A stretch of 18,928 nt of DNA from positions 1-18,928 of the forward strand of contig DASUGQ010000469.1 in the NCBI GenBank assembly GCA_036273935.1, given 5' to 3'. Under the pieces are notes generated by a model. That model was given only the letters and a program-made list of their open reading frames with translations, was not told the DNA's origin and did no database searches. Both the position numbers and the translations under genes were made by a program. The stretch is from ZC4RG29 sp036273935 (GTDB lineage Bacteria > Bacteroidota > Bacteroidia > Cytophagales > Cyclobacteriaceae). This document shows positions 8,739 through 15,343 of this stretch, piece after piece (position 1 is the first letter of the stretch; each line of letters opens with the position of its first letter).

Positions 8739-9131
8739 CTATGTTATCAGATCTATGTCGTGACGATATAGCGGCTCAAAATGCAATGCAATTTTGATAG
8801 CTGTCAGTTTTGCCTCGTCCGCGTTACTCCCAGCAAAATGCTCATTTACCGTTTGAAAAAAGAGAAACGTCCATCTTTCAAAATATTTTTTCCCAATTGG
8901 CAGCTTCGCGTATTGCTGGAATTGTTTTTCGTAATCATGCTTCTTTTCCAGTATCAGTGCGTTCCAATAAATCGACATTCTAGCGACATGACCTTCCCAA
9001 TTACGACCGATGATCTTTTCAAAGGTGCTGCCGAGAACTTTGTCGTTTTTCACTTTTGCATAGAATGTTCGAACCAAAAATTCGATGTCTCCATATGACA
9101 ATATATCAGGCAGGTTGTCCATTCGCTTCAA
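8739..9131 (-). CDS. Group III truncated haemoglobin, divergent (proximal His replaced)
   Basis: The 130-residue protein has the 2-on-2 globin fold signature of group III: FYAKVKND with B10 Tyr24, His48 at the E7 region before a SIYWN motif, Trp87 in FERWTFLF, and FAGSNADEAK near the end. It aligns without gaps to the second truncated haemoglobin in this window (14135-14500) across this region. The proximal haem ligand is His68 in that protein (FAKHLDL) but Tyr74 here (FQQYAKL), encoded TAC; a second His (RHF) is also Tyr (KYF). Haem binding could therefore be through Tyr, through another residue, or lost. It sits between an Rrf2 regulator (54 bases upstream) and a haemerythrin-like gene (7 bases downstream), which suggests a role in NO or O2 response. 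Confidence 0.85.
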   Translation of the reverse strand: MKRMDNLPDILSYGDIEFLVRTFYAKVKNDKVLGSTFEKIIGRNWEGHVARMSIYWNALILEKKHDYEKQFQQYAKLPIGKKYFERWTFLFFQTVNEHFAGSNADEAKLTAIKIALHFEPLYRHDIDLIT

Positions 9132-9185
9132 TTCAACTCACGCTAAATCCAAAAATATTACTACGGGTTAGATAAATGCTCTGAC

Positions 9186-9620
9186 TTATCGTTTCAGATA
9201 GGTAAGGCCGTCCTTTAATTTCATCGAAAGCTCGTAAATGGTCACGCTTTCCAGCATCCTCTTTAAATCATCCCGGATGACTTTAAATTTATAATGAACC
9301 GGGCACGGGCGTTTTGCGGAACATTCAGGAAGTCCAAGTCCACATCCTTTATAAATAGCATCACCATCGATAGCCGATACGATTTCACTGAGCGTTGTCT
9401 TCTTCATCCGATCCTTATTCACCTCAAATCCGCCAGATGGTCCTTTTGCCGAATCAATTATCCTCGCCTTAACAAGTAGTTGAAGAATCTTTGCCGTAAA
9501 TGCCTCCGGGGAATCAATTTTATTGGCAATATCCTTCAACCCAACCCGGTTTCCATGCAGCGACTGCGTGGCAATATGCACCGTAGCTTTTATACCATAT
9601 TCACAAGCTTTAGAGAACAT
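9186..9620 (-). CDS. Rrf2-family transcriptional regulator with Cys cluster
   Basis: The protein has 144 residues. Residues 1-70 are the Rrf2 winged helix: ACEYGIKATVHIA, a recognition segment near GLKDIANKI, then AKGPSGGFEV. Three cysteines, C93, C100 and C106 (CGLGLPEC and PCPVH), occupy the cluster-binding position of IscR/NsrR-type members, so an Fe-S cluster is likely. Spacing is CX6CX5C, so the exact subtype cannot be set. Family members of this type sense NO, iron-sulfur status or redox state. It is the first gene before the truncated haemoglobin and haemerythrin genes and probably controls them and itself; a partial dyad in its promoter (9668-9683) is a candidate operator. Confidence 0.9.
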   Translation of the reverse strand: MFSKACEYGIKATVHIATQSLHGNRVGLKDIANKIDSPEAFTAKILQLLVKARIIDSAKGPSGGFEVNKDRMKKTTLSEIVSAIDGDAIYKGCGLGLPECSAKRPCPVHYKFKVIRDDLKRMLESVTIYELSMKLKDGLTYLKR

Positions 9621-9751
9621 CAGTCAATAAGTTCAATCAGACAGCAAGATAAATAATTCTGAATTACCGGACAATTTTATCCGAAATTATTAAAACTCAT
9701 CGCCAAATCGGCTGATACTCATCATAACCCGTCCGGTTTGCATCACAATGA
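9621..9751. promoter_or_regulatory. Promoter region of the Rrf2 gene
   Basis: This AT-rich stretch lies directly upstream of the Rrf2 start. It contains the dyad at 9668-9683. A sequence reading TATCTTG on the minus strand near 9645 loosely resembles the Bacteroidota -7 element (TAnnTTTG), but the match is imperfect. Confidence 0.3.
9668..9683. promoter_or_regulatory. Candidate Rrf2 operator (imperfect dyad)
   Basis: CGGA (9668-9671) and TCCG (9680-9683) are symmetric around an AT core, giving CGGACAATTTTATCCG, with two further complementary pairs inside. It lies about 50-65 bases before the Rrf2 start codon, a fitting place for autoregulation. There is no second copy strong enough to define a motif. 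Confidence 0.35.
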
Positions 9752-9931
9752 ATCCAGGACTTCTTTCAGCATGACCCTGGTAAGTGGGAACAATTTAAAT
9801 TTAGGTATAAACAGGAATTAGAACGAAAAAAAGAACTGCTAGCTCAAATCAAGACTCTTGAAGAGACTCATGGTACTGTTATTGTACTGTATGCAGCCAA
9901 GGATAATACTCACAACAACGCTGTTCGGAAA
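9752..9931 (+). pseudogene. C-terminal remnant of a DUF488 family gene
   Basis: In the frame that opens after a TGA (9749-9751), the plus strand reads DFFQHDPGKWEQFKFRY, then QELERKKELLAQ and VIVLYAAKDNTHNNAV. This matches the last half of DUF488 proteins (E. coli YeaO-like), whose C-termini read roughly LRxxFxHDP..W..F..RY..EL and end LLYSAKNTTQNHA. The N-terminal half, including the usual DGYRVLVDRLWPRG motif, is absent and no start codon precedes the fragment. The frame runs on past the family end into the 3' end of the PLP enzyme gene. I interpret it as a broken, truncated gene left by a deletion or rearrangement. The original function of the family is not established. Confidence 0.7.
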
Positions 9932-9939
9932 ATGAATTA

Positions 9940-11076
9940 TTATTCCAGGGCGTTCTTGAGATCCAATAATATATCCTCCCCTGCCTCTATGCCGACGGAC
10001 AATCTAATCAGGTTATCTTTGATGCCAATACTTCTTCGTTTATAAGGAGACAACGAACTGTGTGATGTCCTTGCGGGTACGCAAATCACACTCTCAACTC
10101 CACCGAAGCTTAAGGCCGGTTTAACCAATGCGAGTCTGTTCAGGAATCTGTCTATGCCATGCTTATTTGTTTTCACTTCAAACGAGACAATCCCGCCAAA
10201 ACCGGACATTTGTTTCATTGCTGTAGCATGGTTATGGTGGGTTTCCAAGCCTGGATAAAAGACTTTTTTAATCAACTTATGACTACGCAGAAAATCAGCT
10301 ACGGCCATGGCGTTTTCATTTTGTCTCGACACCCGCAATGACAATGTCTTAAGACTGCGCTCAGCACGATGACAATTTTCGGGAGAAAGTGACGCACCGT
10401 ATAATTTCGCAATGGGTAGAATGCGTTCGTGCATCTCCTTCTTGCTTGTTACCAATGTACCGAATTGCATATCGCTGTGACCACCTAAGTACTTCGTACC
10501 GCTCTGAATCGATATATCACAACCTGCATCTATCGGTCTTTGATTAATCGAAGTCGCCAGCGTGTTATCCACGATGGTAGTAATTCCATTCATCGTTGCC
10601 CATTTCGCAATGTCATTCAAAGGAAGAATGGTCAGCAGTGGATTGGACGGTGTCTCTAAAAAGATTAGTCGCGTATTCTTTTGAGTCAGTTGTTGATAAC
10701 TCTCCAGTGAAGGCTCCGCAAAAGAACAGGAAACACCCATTCTCGGGAGCTGTTCAGATGCAAACGTAACTGTGCCACCATACAATTCTTTTGAAAAAAT
10801 TACGTGATCACCTTTATGAACAAATGATAACACTGCTGTTCCGATCGCAGCCATGCCTGAATTAAAAACAATGCCCCATGCTCCACGATCATGTTTTGCC
10901 ATGATCGCTCCTAAACGCTTCTGATTATAAGTGGAAAAGAATCCCGGGTAGGTCAGTTCCTTCTTATTAATATGAATGTAGGAGGTTGCAGTTTGAATGG
11001 ATGCTACAAGAGGAGAATCGACCTGGTATTCCTCGGATAGCGGATGTACGCATAACGTCTCGATGTGTTTTTTCAT
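9940..11076 (-). CDS. Cys/Met-metabolism PLP enzyme (cystathionine gamma-synthase/lyase-like)
   Basis: The protein has 378 residues, the family's usual length. PLP-site features are SGMAA at 73-77, the ETPSNPLL segment at 141-148, D170 in IVDNT (pyridine-nitrogen Asp), the Schiff-base K195 in SGTKYLGGH, and R358 in RLSVGIE (carboxylate binding). The site equivalent to Cys116 of methionine gamma-lyase is Gly101 (YGGT), as in cystathionine gamma-synthase and gamma-lyase, so a lyase of the methioninase type is less likely. It would act in trans-sulfuration between cysteine and methionine. The choice between synthase and lyase cannot be made from motifs alone. It lies downstream of the LysR/peroxiredoxin unit, but 314 bases of non-coding sequence suggest its own promoter. 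Confidence 0.88.
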   Translation of the reverse strand: MKKHIETLCVHPLSEEYQVDSPLVASIQTATSYIHINKKELTYPGFFSTYNQKRLGAIMAKHDRGAWGIVFNSGMAAIGTAVLSFVHKGDHVIFSKELYGGTVTFASEQLPRMGVSCSFAEPSLESYQQLTQKNTRLIFLETPSNPLLTILPLNDIAKWATMNGITTIVDNTLATSINQRPIDAGCDISIQSGTKYLGGHSDMQFGTLVTSKKEMHERILPIAKLYGASLSPENCHRAERSLKTLSLRVSRQNENAMAVADFLRSHKLIKKVFYPGLETHHNHATAMKQMSGFGGIVSFEVKTNKHGIDRFLNRLALVKPALSFGGVESVICVPARTSHSSLSPYKRRSIGIKDNLIRLSVGIEAGEDILLDLKNALE

Positions 11077-11390
11077 ATAACGGCGATGGATGGAATTTGT
11101 ATTTTATTGTTGATCTCGAAGGTGGTACAGCTGCTTTTACCTTGCAGGCAAAGTCTGCGGTTCAGAAGGACAATGGCTCGCCCGGATCAAACGCGAACTC
11201 AGTGCTTGTAGTGTAAAGCAATGCAGGTAAGGCGTCGCCTGATTGTTGACATGGGAAAACTGAAATTATTCCCCTTCATCGCTTAACGCCAGTACCTGCA
11301 ATATCTTAATATTCCATTCACTGATTGATACATTAACAATACTAGTGGAGTGACAATTACTTTTGCCAAGCCCGCACGATTGGGCTAAAG
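11077..11390. other. 314-base intergenic region upstream of the PLP enzyme gene
   Basis: It should hold the promoter of the PLP enzyme gene and the end of the peroxiredoxin transcript. A 5-bp stem (11369-11373 with 11382-11386) lies just after the peroxiredoxin stop but has no T-tract. A TGAA-N10-TTCA dyad occurs at 11261-11278. A plus-strand frame ending at 11216 overlaps the PLP gene's 5' end and is probably chance. Confidence 0.45.
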
Positions 11391-12026
11391 TCAATCGATT
11401 GGATGAGGCGTATATCGTAAGTACGGCCTCACGGTTCGATGACCCTTAGGAAATTTACCAGCTATTTCGCTTTCATGAATCGACGGAAGAATCACCACGT
11501 CCTGTCCGTATTGCCAATCTGCAGGCGTTGCAACTTGCTTGTTAGCCGTCAATTGAAGCGAATCAATGACACGAAGGATCTCCTGAAAGTTTCTGCCAGT
11601 TGACGCCGGGTACGTAATAGTCGCTTTGATTTTTTTGTCAGGTCCGATAAAAAAAACAGAACGAACCGCTTTGGTCTCGGATGCTTTTTCATGGATCATG
11701 TCATATAATCTTGAAACGATTTTATCGGGGTCTGCGATTATAGGAAAATTGACGACGCAATCTTGCGTTTCATTTATATCATTAATCCACCCATAATGTG
11801 AATCAAGGTTATCGACGCTTACTGCAATCACCTTCGTTTTGCGCTTGTCAAATTCCTGTTTTAGAATTGCAGTGCGACCAAGTTCGGTCGTACAGACGGG
11901 TGTGTAGTCGGCCGGATGGGAGTACAAGACTCCCCAACTGTTGCCAAGCCACTCGTGAAATTTGATGTCACCCTGCGTCGTCTGAATGGAAAAATCAGGC
12001 GCTTCATCTCCAATTTTTAAGCTCAT
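11391..12026 (-). CDS. 1-Cys peroxiredoxin (Prx6 family)
   Basis: The protein has 211 residues, the typical Prx6 length. The active site reads HPADYTPVCTTELG with peroxidatic Cys45, flanked by His37 of the Prx6 type. Arg122 (VRSVFFIGPDKKI) fits the conserved catalytic Arg. The C-terminal extension, with PASTGRNFQEILRVIDSLQL and a PADWQYGQDVV element, is the Prx6 dimerisation domain. Cys90 is an extra cysteine at a place also found in other Prx6 members and is not the resolving Cys of 2-Cys enzymes. It reduces H2O2 and organic peroxides. It begins 24 bases after the LysR stop and is probably co-transcribed with it. Confidence 0.92.
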   Translation of the reverse strand: MSLKIGDEAPDFSIQTTQGDIKFHEWLGNSWGVLYSHPADYTPVCTTELGRTAILKQEFDKRKTKVIAVSVDNLDSHYGWINDINETQDCVVNFPIIADPDKIVSRLYDMIHEKASETKAVRSVFFIGPDKKIKATITYPASTGRNFQEILRVIDSLQLTANKQVATPADWQYGQDVVILPSIHESEIAGKFPKGHRTVRPYLRYTPHPID

Positions 12027-12050
12027 TTTTCATTGTCTTTAAGTGAAACA

Positions 12051-12971
12051 TTATTTTATAGTGCTATCCTGTTCATTGTCCTTCTGACCTACATTTATTT
12101 CTTCCCGTAGAAACTTGATAAAATAGTCAAAGTAAAGGGGATGATGCCCATCCCGCATTTTAGCGAGATACTGCTGACGAAAAAAACCGGTTTGACCAAT
12201 CTTAATAGCCTTGATATTTTGATTCCTGTAGGGCTTCAACGCCCAGCCCGCCAATACAATCACACCCATGTTGGCTTTTACAAGTTCGATGGATGCCTCT
12301 GTCAACGGGAGAATGATCAACTCCCTGGGATGTATTCCTTTGGGTTCGAGCAGATTCCGGAAAATGGAAACCGTTTCCAATGGAAGTGAATGTATGATCA
12401 GCTTCACATCTTTGAAGTCGGACGCATTTACGAATTCCAATTGAGCCCAATGATGAGAAGGTGATACAATTGCAAACATCTCATCCGTAAAGAGTTCAAT
12501 ATATTCCACCTTGTCCTTCAATTCAGGGTTACTCGTAACGGCTATATCGAGGTTGCCTTCTATCAGTTTTTCAATGGGTCTATGGGTTGCCTCGAACACA
12601 ATCTCGACCTCGACATTGGGGAACTCGCCATTAAATCGTTTCAAGACCTCCGGAAGCCAGTGATAGCTTGTGTAGCATTCTGTACTGATCCGAATCACAC
12701 CTGTCTCTCCAGAGACGAGCTGTTTAATCTCCGATTCGGTCGTATCGATTTCATGCAACACCTTGACCGCAGTGTTATATAACTTCTTTCCAACCGGAGT
12801 AAGGATAAGTTTTTTATTCCTCCTGTAAAAGATCGGCGTACCAATCTGTACTTCAGCCTCTTTAAGCTGGTAGCTCAACGCACTTTGTGTGAGGTTCAAC
12901 TTATGAATCGCCCGGGATATACTCCCTTCCTCGACTATCGATTTAATCAATCGTAAATACCTTGTCTCCAT
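12051..12971 (-). CDS. LysR-family regulator, MetR-like
   Basis: I choose the ATG complementary to 12969-12971, giving METRYLRLIKSIVEEGSIS, because the 21 upstream codons are Cys-rich and unlike LysR starts. The protein is 306 residues. Residues 1-60 are the winged helix (SISRAIHKLNLTQSALSYQL). The effector domain follows, with ISTECYTSYHWLPEVLKRF, which resembles MetR (IAIECHSCIQWL), the homocysteine-responsive activator of methionine genes. A trans-sulfuration enzyme downstream supports a sulfur-amino-acid role, but the effector here is inferred. It lies 25 bases after argC and 24 before the peroxiredoxin gene, so it could coordinate sulfur and peroxide responses. Confidence 0.85.
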   Translation of the reverse strand: METRYLRLIKSIVEEGSISRAIHKLNLTQSALSYQLKEAEVQIGTPIFYRRNKKLILTPVGKKLYNTAVKVLHEIDTTESEIKQLVSGETGVIRISTECYTSYHWLPEVLKRFNGEFPNVEVEIVFEATHRPIEKLIEGNLDIAVTSNPELKDKVEYIELFTDEMFAIVSPSHHWAQLEFVNASDFKDVKLIIHSLPLETVSIFRNLLEPKGIHPRELIILPLTEASIELVKANMGVIVLAGWALKPYRNQNIKAIKIGQTGFFRQQYLAKMRDGHHPLYFDYFIKFLREEINVGQKDNEQDSTIK

Positions 12972-13059
12972 ATTGCAAAGTTCGCAGCACTGCGGGTAAA
13001 CTATGCCGAAGATCGATGAATTGTCCCCATGCATATGATCAGAGTCCTGGATGAAACAA

Positions 13060-14040
13060 TCAATATGCTGATGGTTTCAATTTAAGACCCGTTGATTCTT
13101 CCAATCTTAACATGATGTTCATATTCTGGACCGCTTGTCCTGCAGCACCTTTTAGAAGGTTGTCAATCACACATTCGATGAATACGCTATCTCCATTCTT
13201 TCTGATTGAAATGAAGGCATTGTTTGTATTTACCACCTTTTTTAGATAAACCTGATCTCCGTTGATCCTCACGAAATGGCTATCCACATAAAAGCTTCTA
13301 TAGTGATTCCTTATCTCTTCGCCACTGAGGGATGTGCTTGTGTAGAGGGTAGTGAATATTCCCCGTGCATAATTACCCCGTACCGGAACCATGTACAACC
13401 TTGACCCAAAACGAGGGTTCAACCCTTGCAAAGTCTCCGTGATCTCATCCAAATGCTGGTGCTCGAAGACCTTGTAAGTCGATATATTATTATCTCGCCA
13501 ACTGAACAACGACGTCACTGAAAGTCCCTGACCGGCACCTGTGGAACCTGTGATGGAATGAATATGAATATCATTCACTATTGTTGTTGCCATGGGGATA
13601 AGGGCTAACTCAATAGCTGTGGCGAAGCAACCTGGATTTGCTATTGAATCGGCTTCCTTGATAAGCTCCCGATTTAGTTCGGGCAATCCATATACAAATT
13701 CTCTGCCCTGGATAGTACGAGAACTTCTCATCCTAAAATCCTGGCTTATATCGATGACCTTGATGTTTTTTGGAACATGATTCTCTTCCAGAAATATCCT
13801 CGACTGGCCGTGGCCATTACAAATAAATAAGACGTCAATATCTGGTTGCCACGAATCAGCAAATACCAGGTTACATTCGCCTTCCAGGTCCGGGTGGCAG
13901 TAAGAAACCTTCTTCCCTGCCTGGCTGGAGCTTTGAATAAATTGAATATGAGTGTTGGGATGCTGGAGGAGCAACCTAACCAACTCCCCGGCTACGAGCC
14001 CGGCTCCTCCTACGATCCCAATTTTTACTTTTTCCTTCAT
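13060..14040 (-). CDS. argC: N-acetyl-gamma-glutamyl-phosphate reductase
   Basis: The protein has 326 residues. An NAD(P)-binding start (VKIGIVGGAGLVAGELVRLL), catalytic Cys138 in NPGCFATA, GSTGAGQG at 165-172 and the His motif EHQHLDEI with His196 are all present, as expected for ArgC. It converts N-acyl-glutamyl phosphate to the semialdehyde in arginine synthesis. Many Bacteroidota use N-succinyl rather than N-acetyl intermediates, so the acyl group is uncertain. It is not in an arg operon here. It is instead the first gene of a unit with the MetR-like regulator and the peroxiredoxin, and no other arginine gene is visible nearby. Confidence 0.92.
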   Translation of the reverse strand: MKEKVKIGIVGGAGLVAGELVRLLLQHPNTHIQFIQSSSQAGKKVSYCHPDLEGECNLVFADSWQPDIDVLFICNGHGQSRIFLEENHVPKNIKVIDISQDFRMRSSRTIQGREFVYGLPELNRELIKEADSIANPGCFATAIELALIPMATTIVNDIHIHSITGSTGAGQGLSVTSLFSWRDNNISTYKVFEHQHLDEITETLQGLNPRFGSRLYMVPVRGNYARGIFTTLYTSTSLSGEEIRNHYRSFYVDSHFVRINGDQVYLKKVVNTNNAFISIRKNGDSVFIECVIDNLLKGAAGQAVQNMNIMLRLEESTGLKLKPSAY

Positions 14041-14068
14041 GGTCTATATCTATCCAAATGAACAAGAT

Positions 14069-14086
14069 TGAACATCAATAATTTCA
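14069..14086. promoter_or_regulatory. TGAA-N10-TTCA dyad upstream of argC
   Basis: TGAA (14069-14072) and TTCA (14083-14086) frame a 10-base AT-rich core, about 30 bases before the argC start. The same TGAA-N10-TTCA arrangement is present at 11261-11278 upstream of the PLP enzyme. MetR classically recognises TGAA-N5-TTCA, so the longer spacing makes this only a weak candidate operator. Confidence 0.25.
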
Positions 14087-14134
14087 TTTTCTTCATGAAT
14101 TGTACGCATCGCTTCCATGAAGAAATTGAATGGA

Positions 14135-14500
14135 TCAAAATCTTAACAAGTCAAGTTTGTAGCGGAACACCTCGGCGATCTTGATTGCGCGAAACTTCGC
14201 CTCATCGGCCACCATGCCTGAAAAGTTTTCATCCACTGTTTGATGAAACAGCGTGATCCATCTGTCGAAATGTCTATTATCAATGTGCAAGTCCAGGTGT
14301 TTGGCAAAAGGTGCACCGCGGTAGGTATGCTGATCCAGCAATAGCGTCTGCCAAAATTGATACATCGTTTCCAAATGTGGCCCCCAATCTTTGATCCGTT
14401 CGTTGAAGATCGGAGCAAGTAGCTCGTCCTTTCTTACTCTCTCGTAGAACGTGTCAACCAGCACATGTATGTCATCCATTCCATCTATTTCTTTTTTCAT
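14135..14500 (-). CDS. Group III truncated haemoglobin (canonical)
   Basis: The protein has 121 residues. B10 Tyr19 (TFYERVRKDELLAPIF), His42 in the E7 region (GPHLETMYQFW), the proximal F8 His68 (FAKHLDLH), Trp81 (HFDRWITLF) and FSGMVADEAK are all in place, so it should bind haem normally. Group III haemoglobins such as Campylobacter Ctb bind O2 very tightly and are linked to NO and microaerobic physiology. It is the conventional counterpart of the divergent copy at 8739-9131. It lies 149 bases downstream of the oxidase cluster on the same strand and could be read from it or from its own promoter. Confidence 0.92.
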   Translation of the reverse strand: MKKEIDGMDDIHVLVDTFYERVRKDELLAPIFNERIKDWGPHLETMYQFWQTLLLDQHTYRGAPFAKHLDLHIDNRHFDRWITLFHQTVDENFSGMVADEAKFRAIKIAEVFRYKLDLLRF

Positions 14501-14649
14501 TAGCTATTTGTTCTGTTTGTGATCTTAATCTTTTAAGCCGTTCACCATTTGGCTTGGCTAAAATCCCGTTTTCTTAACAGGCATGCACGATGTGTCCCAA
14601 TCCGTTGTTCGTCGTCCTTTCCTGCCATCGTCCAAACAAAAAATTGCGT

Positions 14650-15069
14650 TCAATAATGAAGATTGGTCCAATACATGATCAAGTAAAAGATCGCCCAACC
14701 AACAAATGAGATCAGTATCACCCATATCCAAGAAGGGACTGCTTTTGGTGTTTCTGAACCCTGAACAATAAAAAGATCCTTTCGCTCACTTCCATACGCA
14801 TTGATAATTAGTGGCACCTTGTCATCCACCACATCGCCGTCTTTTAATCCCACCACCGTTATTGCCGGACCATTGCGAACGGTGAACCGAATATGATTTG
14901 TTCCTTCTGTTCCATCAGTTGACCGGGATACCACCCGTAAAGAGTGTTCTCCGTCTACCAGCTTCGTTGTGTCGAGCATGAATTTTACTGGTGTCTTGAA
15001 CTCAGCAAAGGGAACGGAATCATCATCAAGGAATATCCGGACCTGATTATTTTCCTGAGTTTCCTTCAT
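14650..15069 (-). CDS. Ig-like membrane-anchored protein of the oxidase cluster
   Basis: The protein has 139 residues and no N-terminal signal peptide. Residues of about 10-67 look like a bacterial Ig-like beta-sandwich (VPFAEFKTPVKFMLDTTKL, then DGEHSLRVVSRS and FTVRNGP); residues of about 70-95 may start a second sheet. One transmembrane helix lies near the C-terminus (about 112-133: PSWIWVILISFVGWAIFYLI, then MYW), leaving only five residues after it. The P-x-W-x-W start of this helix is reminiscent of the CcoP anchor, but no haem motif is present. Its start overlaps the upstream small-protein gene by 23 bases, so translation is probably coupled. I do not recognise a named family. An assembly or structural subunit of the oxidase is inferred. 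Confidence 0.65.
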   Translation of the reverse strand: MKETQENNQVRIFLDDDSVPFAEFKTPVKFMLDTTKLVDGEHSLRVVSRSTDGTEGTNHIRFTVRNGPAITVVGLKDGDVVDDKVPLIINAYGSERKDLFIVQGSETPKAVPSWIWVILISFVGWAIFYLIMYWTNLHY

Positions 15070-15343
15070 TTTCTAAATCAGTTAAAATAAGATTCTTGAT
15101 ATGGTCAGGGTCTTTCTCCCCTGGACGGACGATCAATCGTATACTCCGGACCAGCGTGTATAATACAATTAATGCTGCACAAATTGTGATTATGTAATCC
15201 CACGGATTTGTCGGGCCTGTGCCATGCATGATACCCCGCAAGGCTTCAGGTTGTTGGCTCTTGCATACGGTACATGCGCAGACTTCAAGGGTTCCTGAAA
15301 TCAACAATGTTGTGATCAGGAGCAGTACTCTTTTGCTTTTCAT
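15047..15343 (-). CDS. Small CxCxxC membrane protein of the oxidase cluster
   Basis: The protein has 98 residues. Residues 5-20 are a hydrophobic signal or anchor, followed directly by a C22-A-C24-T-V-C27 cluster, which could be a metal site or, less typically, a lipidation site (VCAC resembles a poor lipobox). A conserved-looking stretch HGTGPTNPWDY leads into a second hydrophobic helix at about 51-72, and a charged tail with RPGEKDPDHIKN follows. Its start codon overlaps the CcoO-fusion stop in an ATGA (15340-15343), which points to coupled translation. I know of no named function. A copper or haem assembly role for the oxidase is a guess from context. Confidence 0.65.
   Translation of the reverse strand: MKSKRVLLLITTLLISGTLEVCACTVCKSQQPEALRGIMHGTGPTNPWDYIITICAALIVLYTLVRSIRLIVRPGEKDPDHIKNLILTDLENEGNSGK

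Noticed and set aside
9940..11076. Methionine gamma-lyase as the specific function of the PLP enzyme
   Set aside because: The active-site position that is Cys in methionine gamma-lyase is Gly101 here, which fits cystathionine gamma-synthase/lyase better.
10986..11216. Plus-strand frame overlapping the 5' end of the PLP enzyme gene
   Set aside because: Its first third is antisense to a clear gene and the rest has no recognisable protein features.
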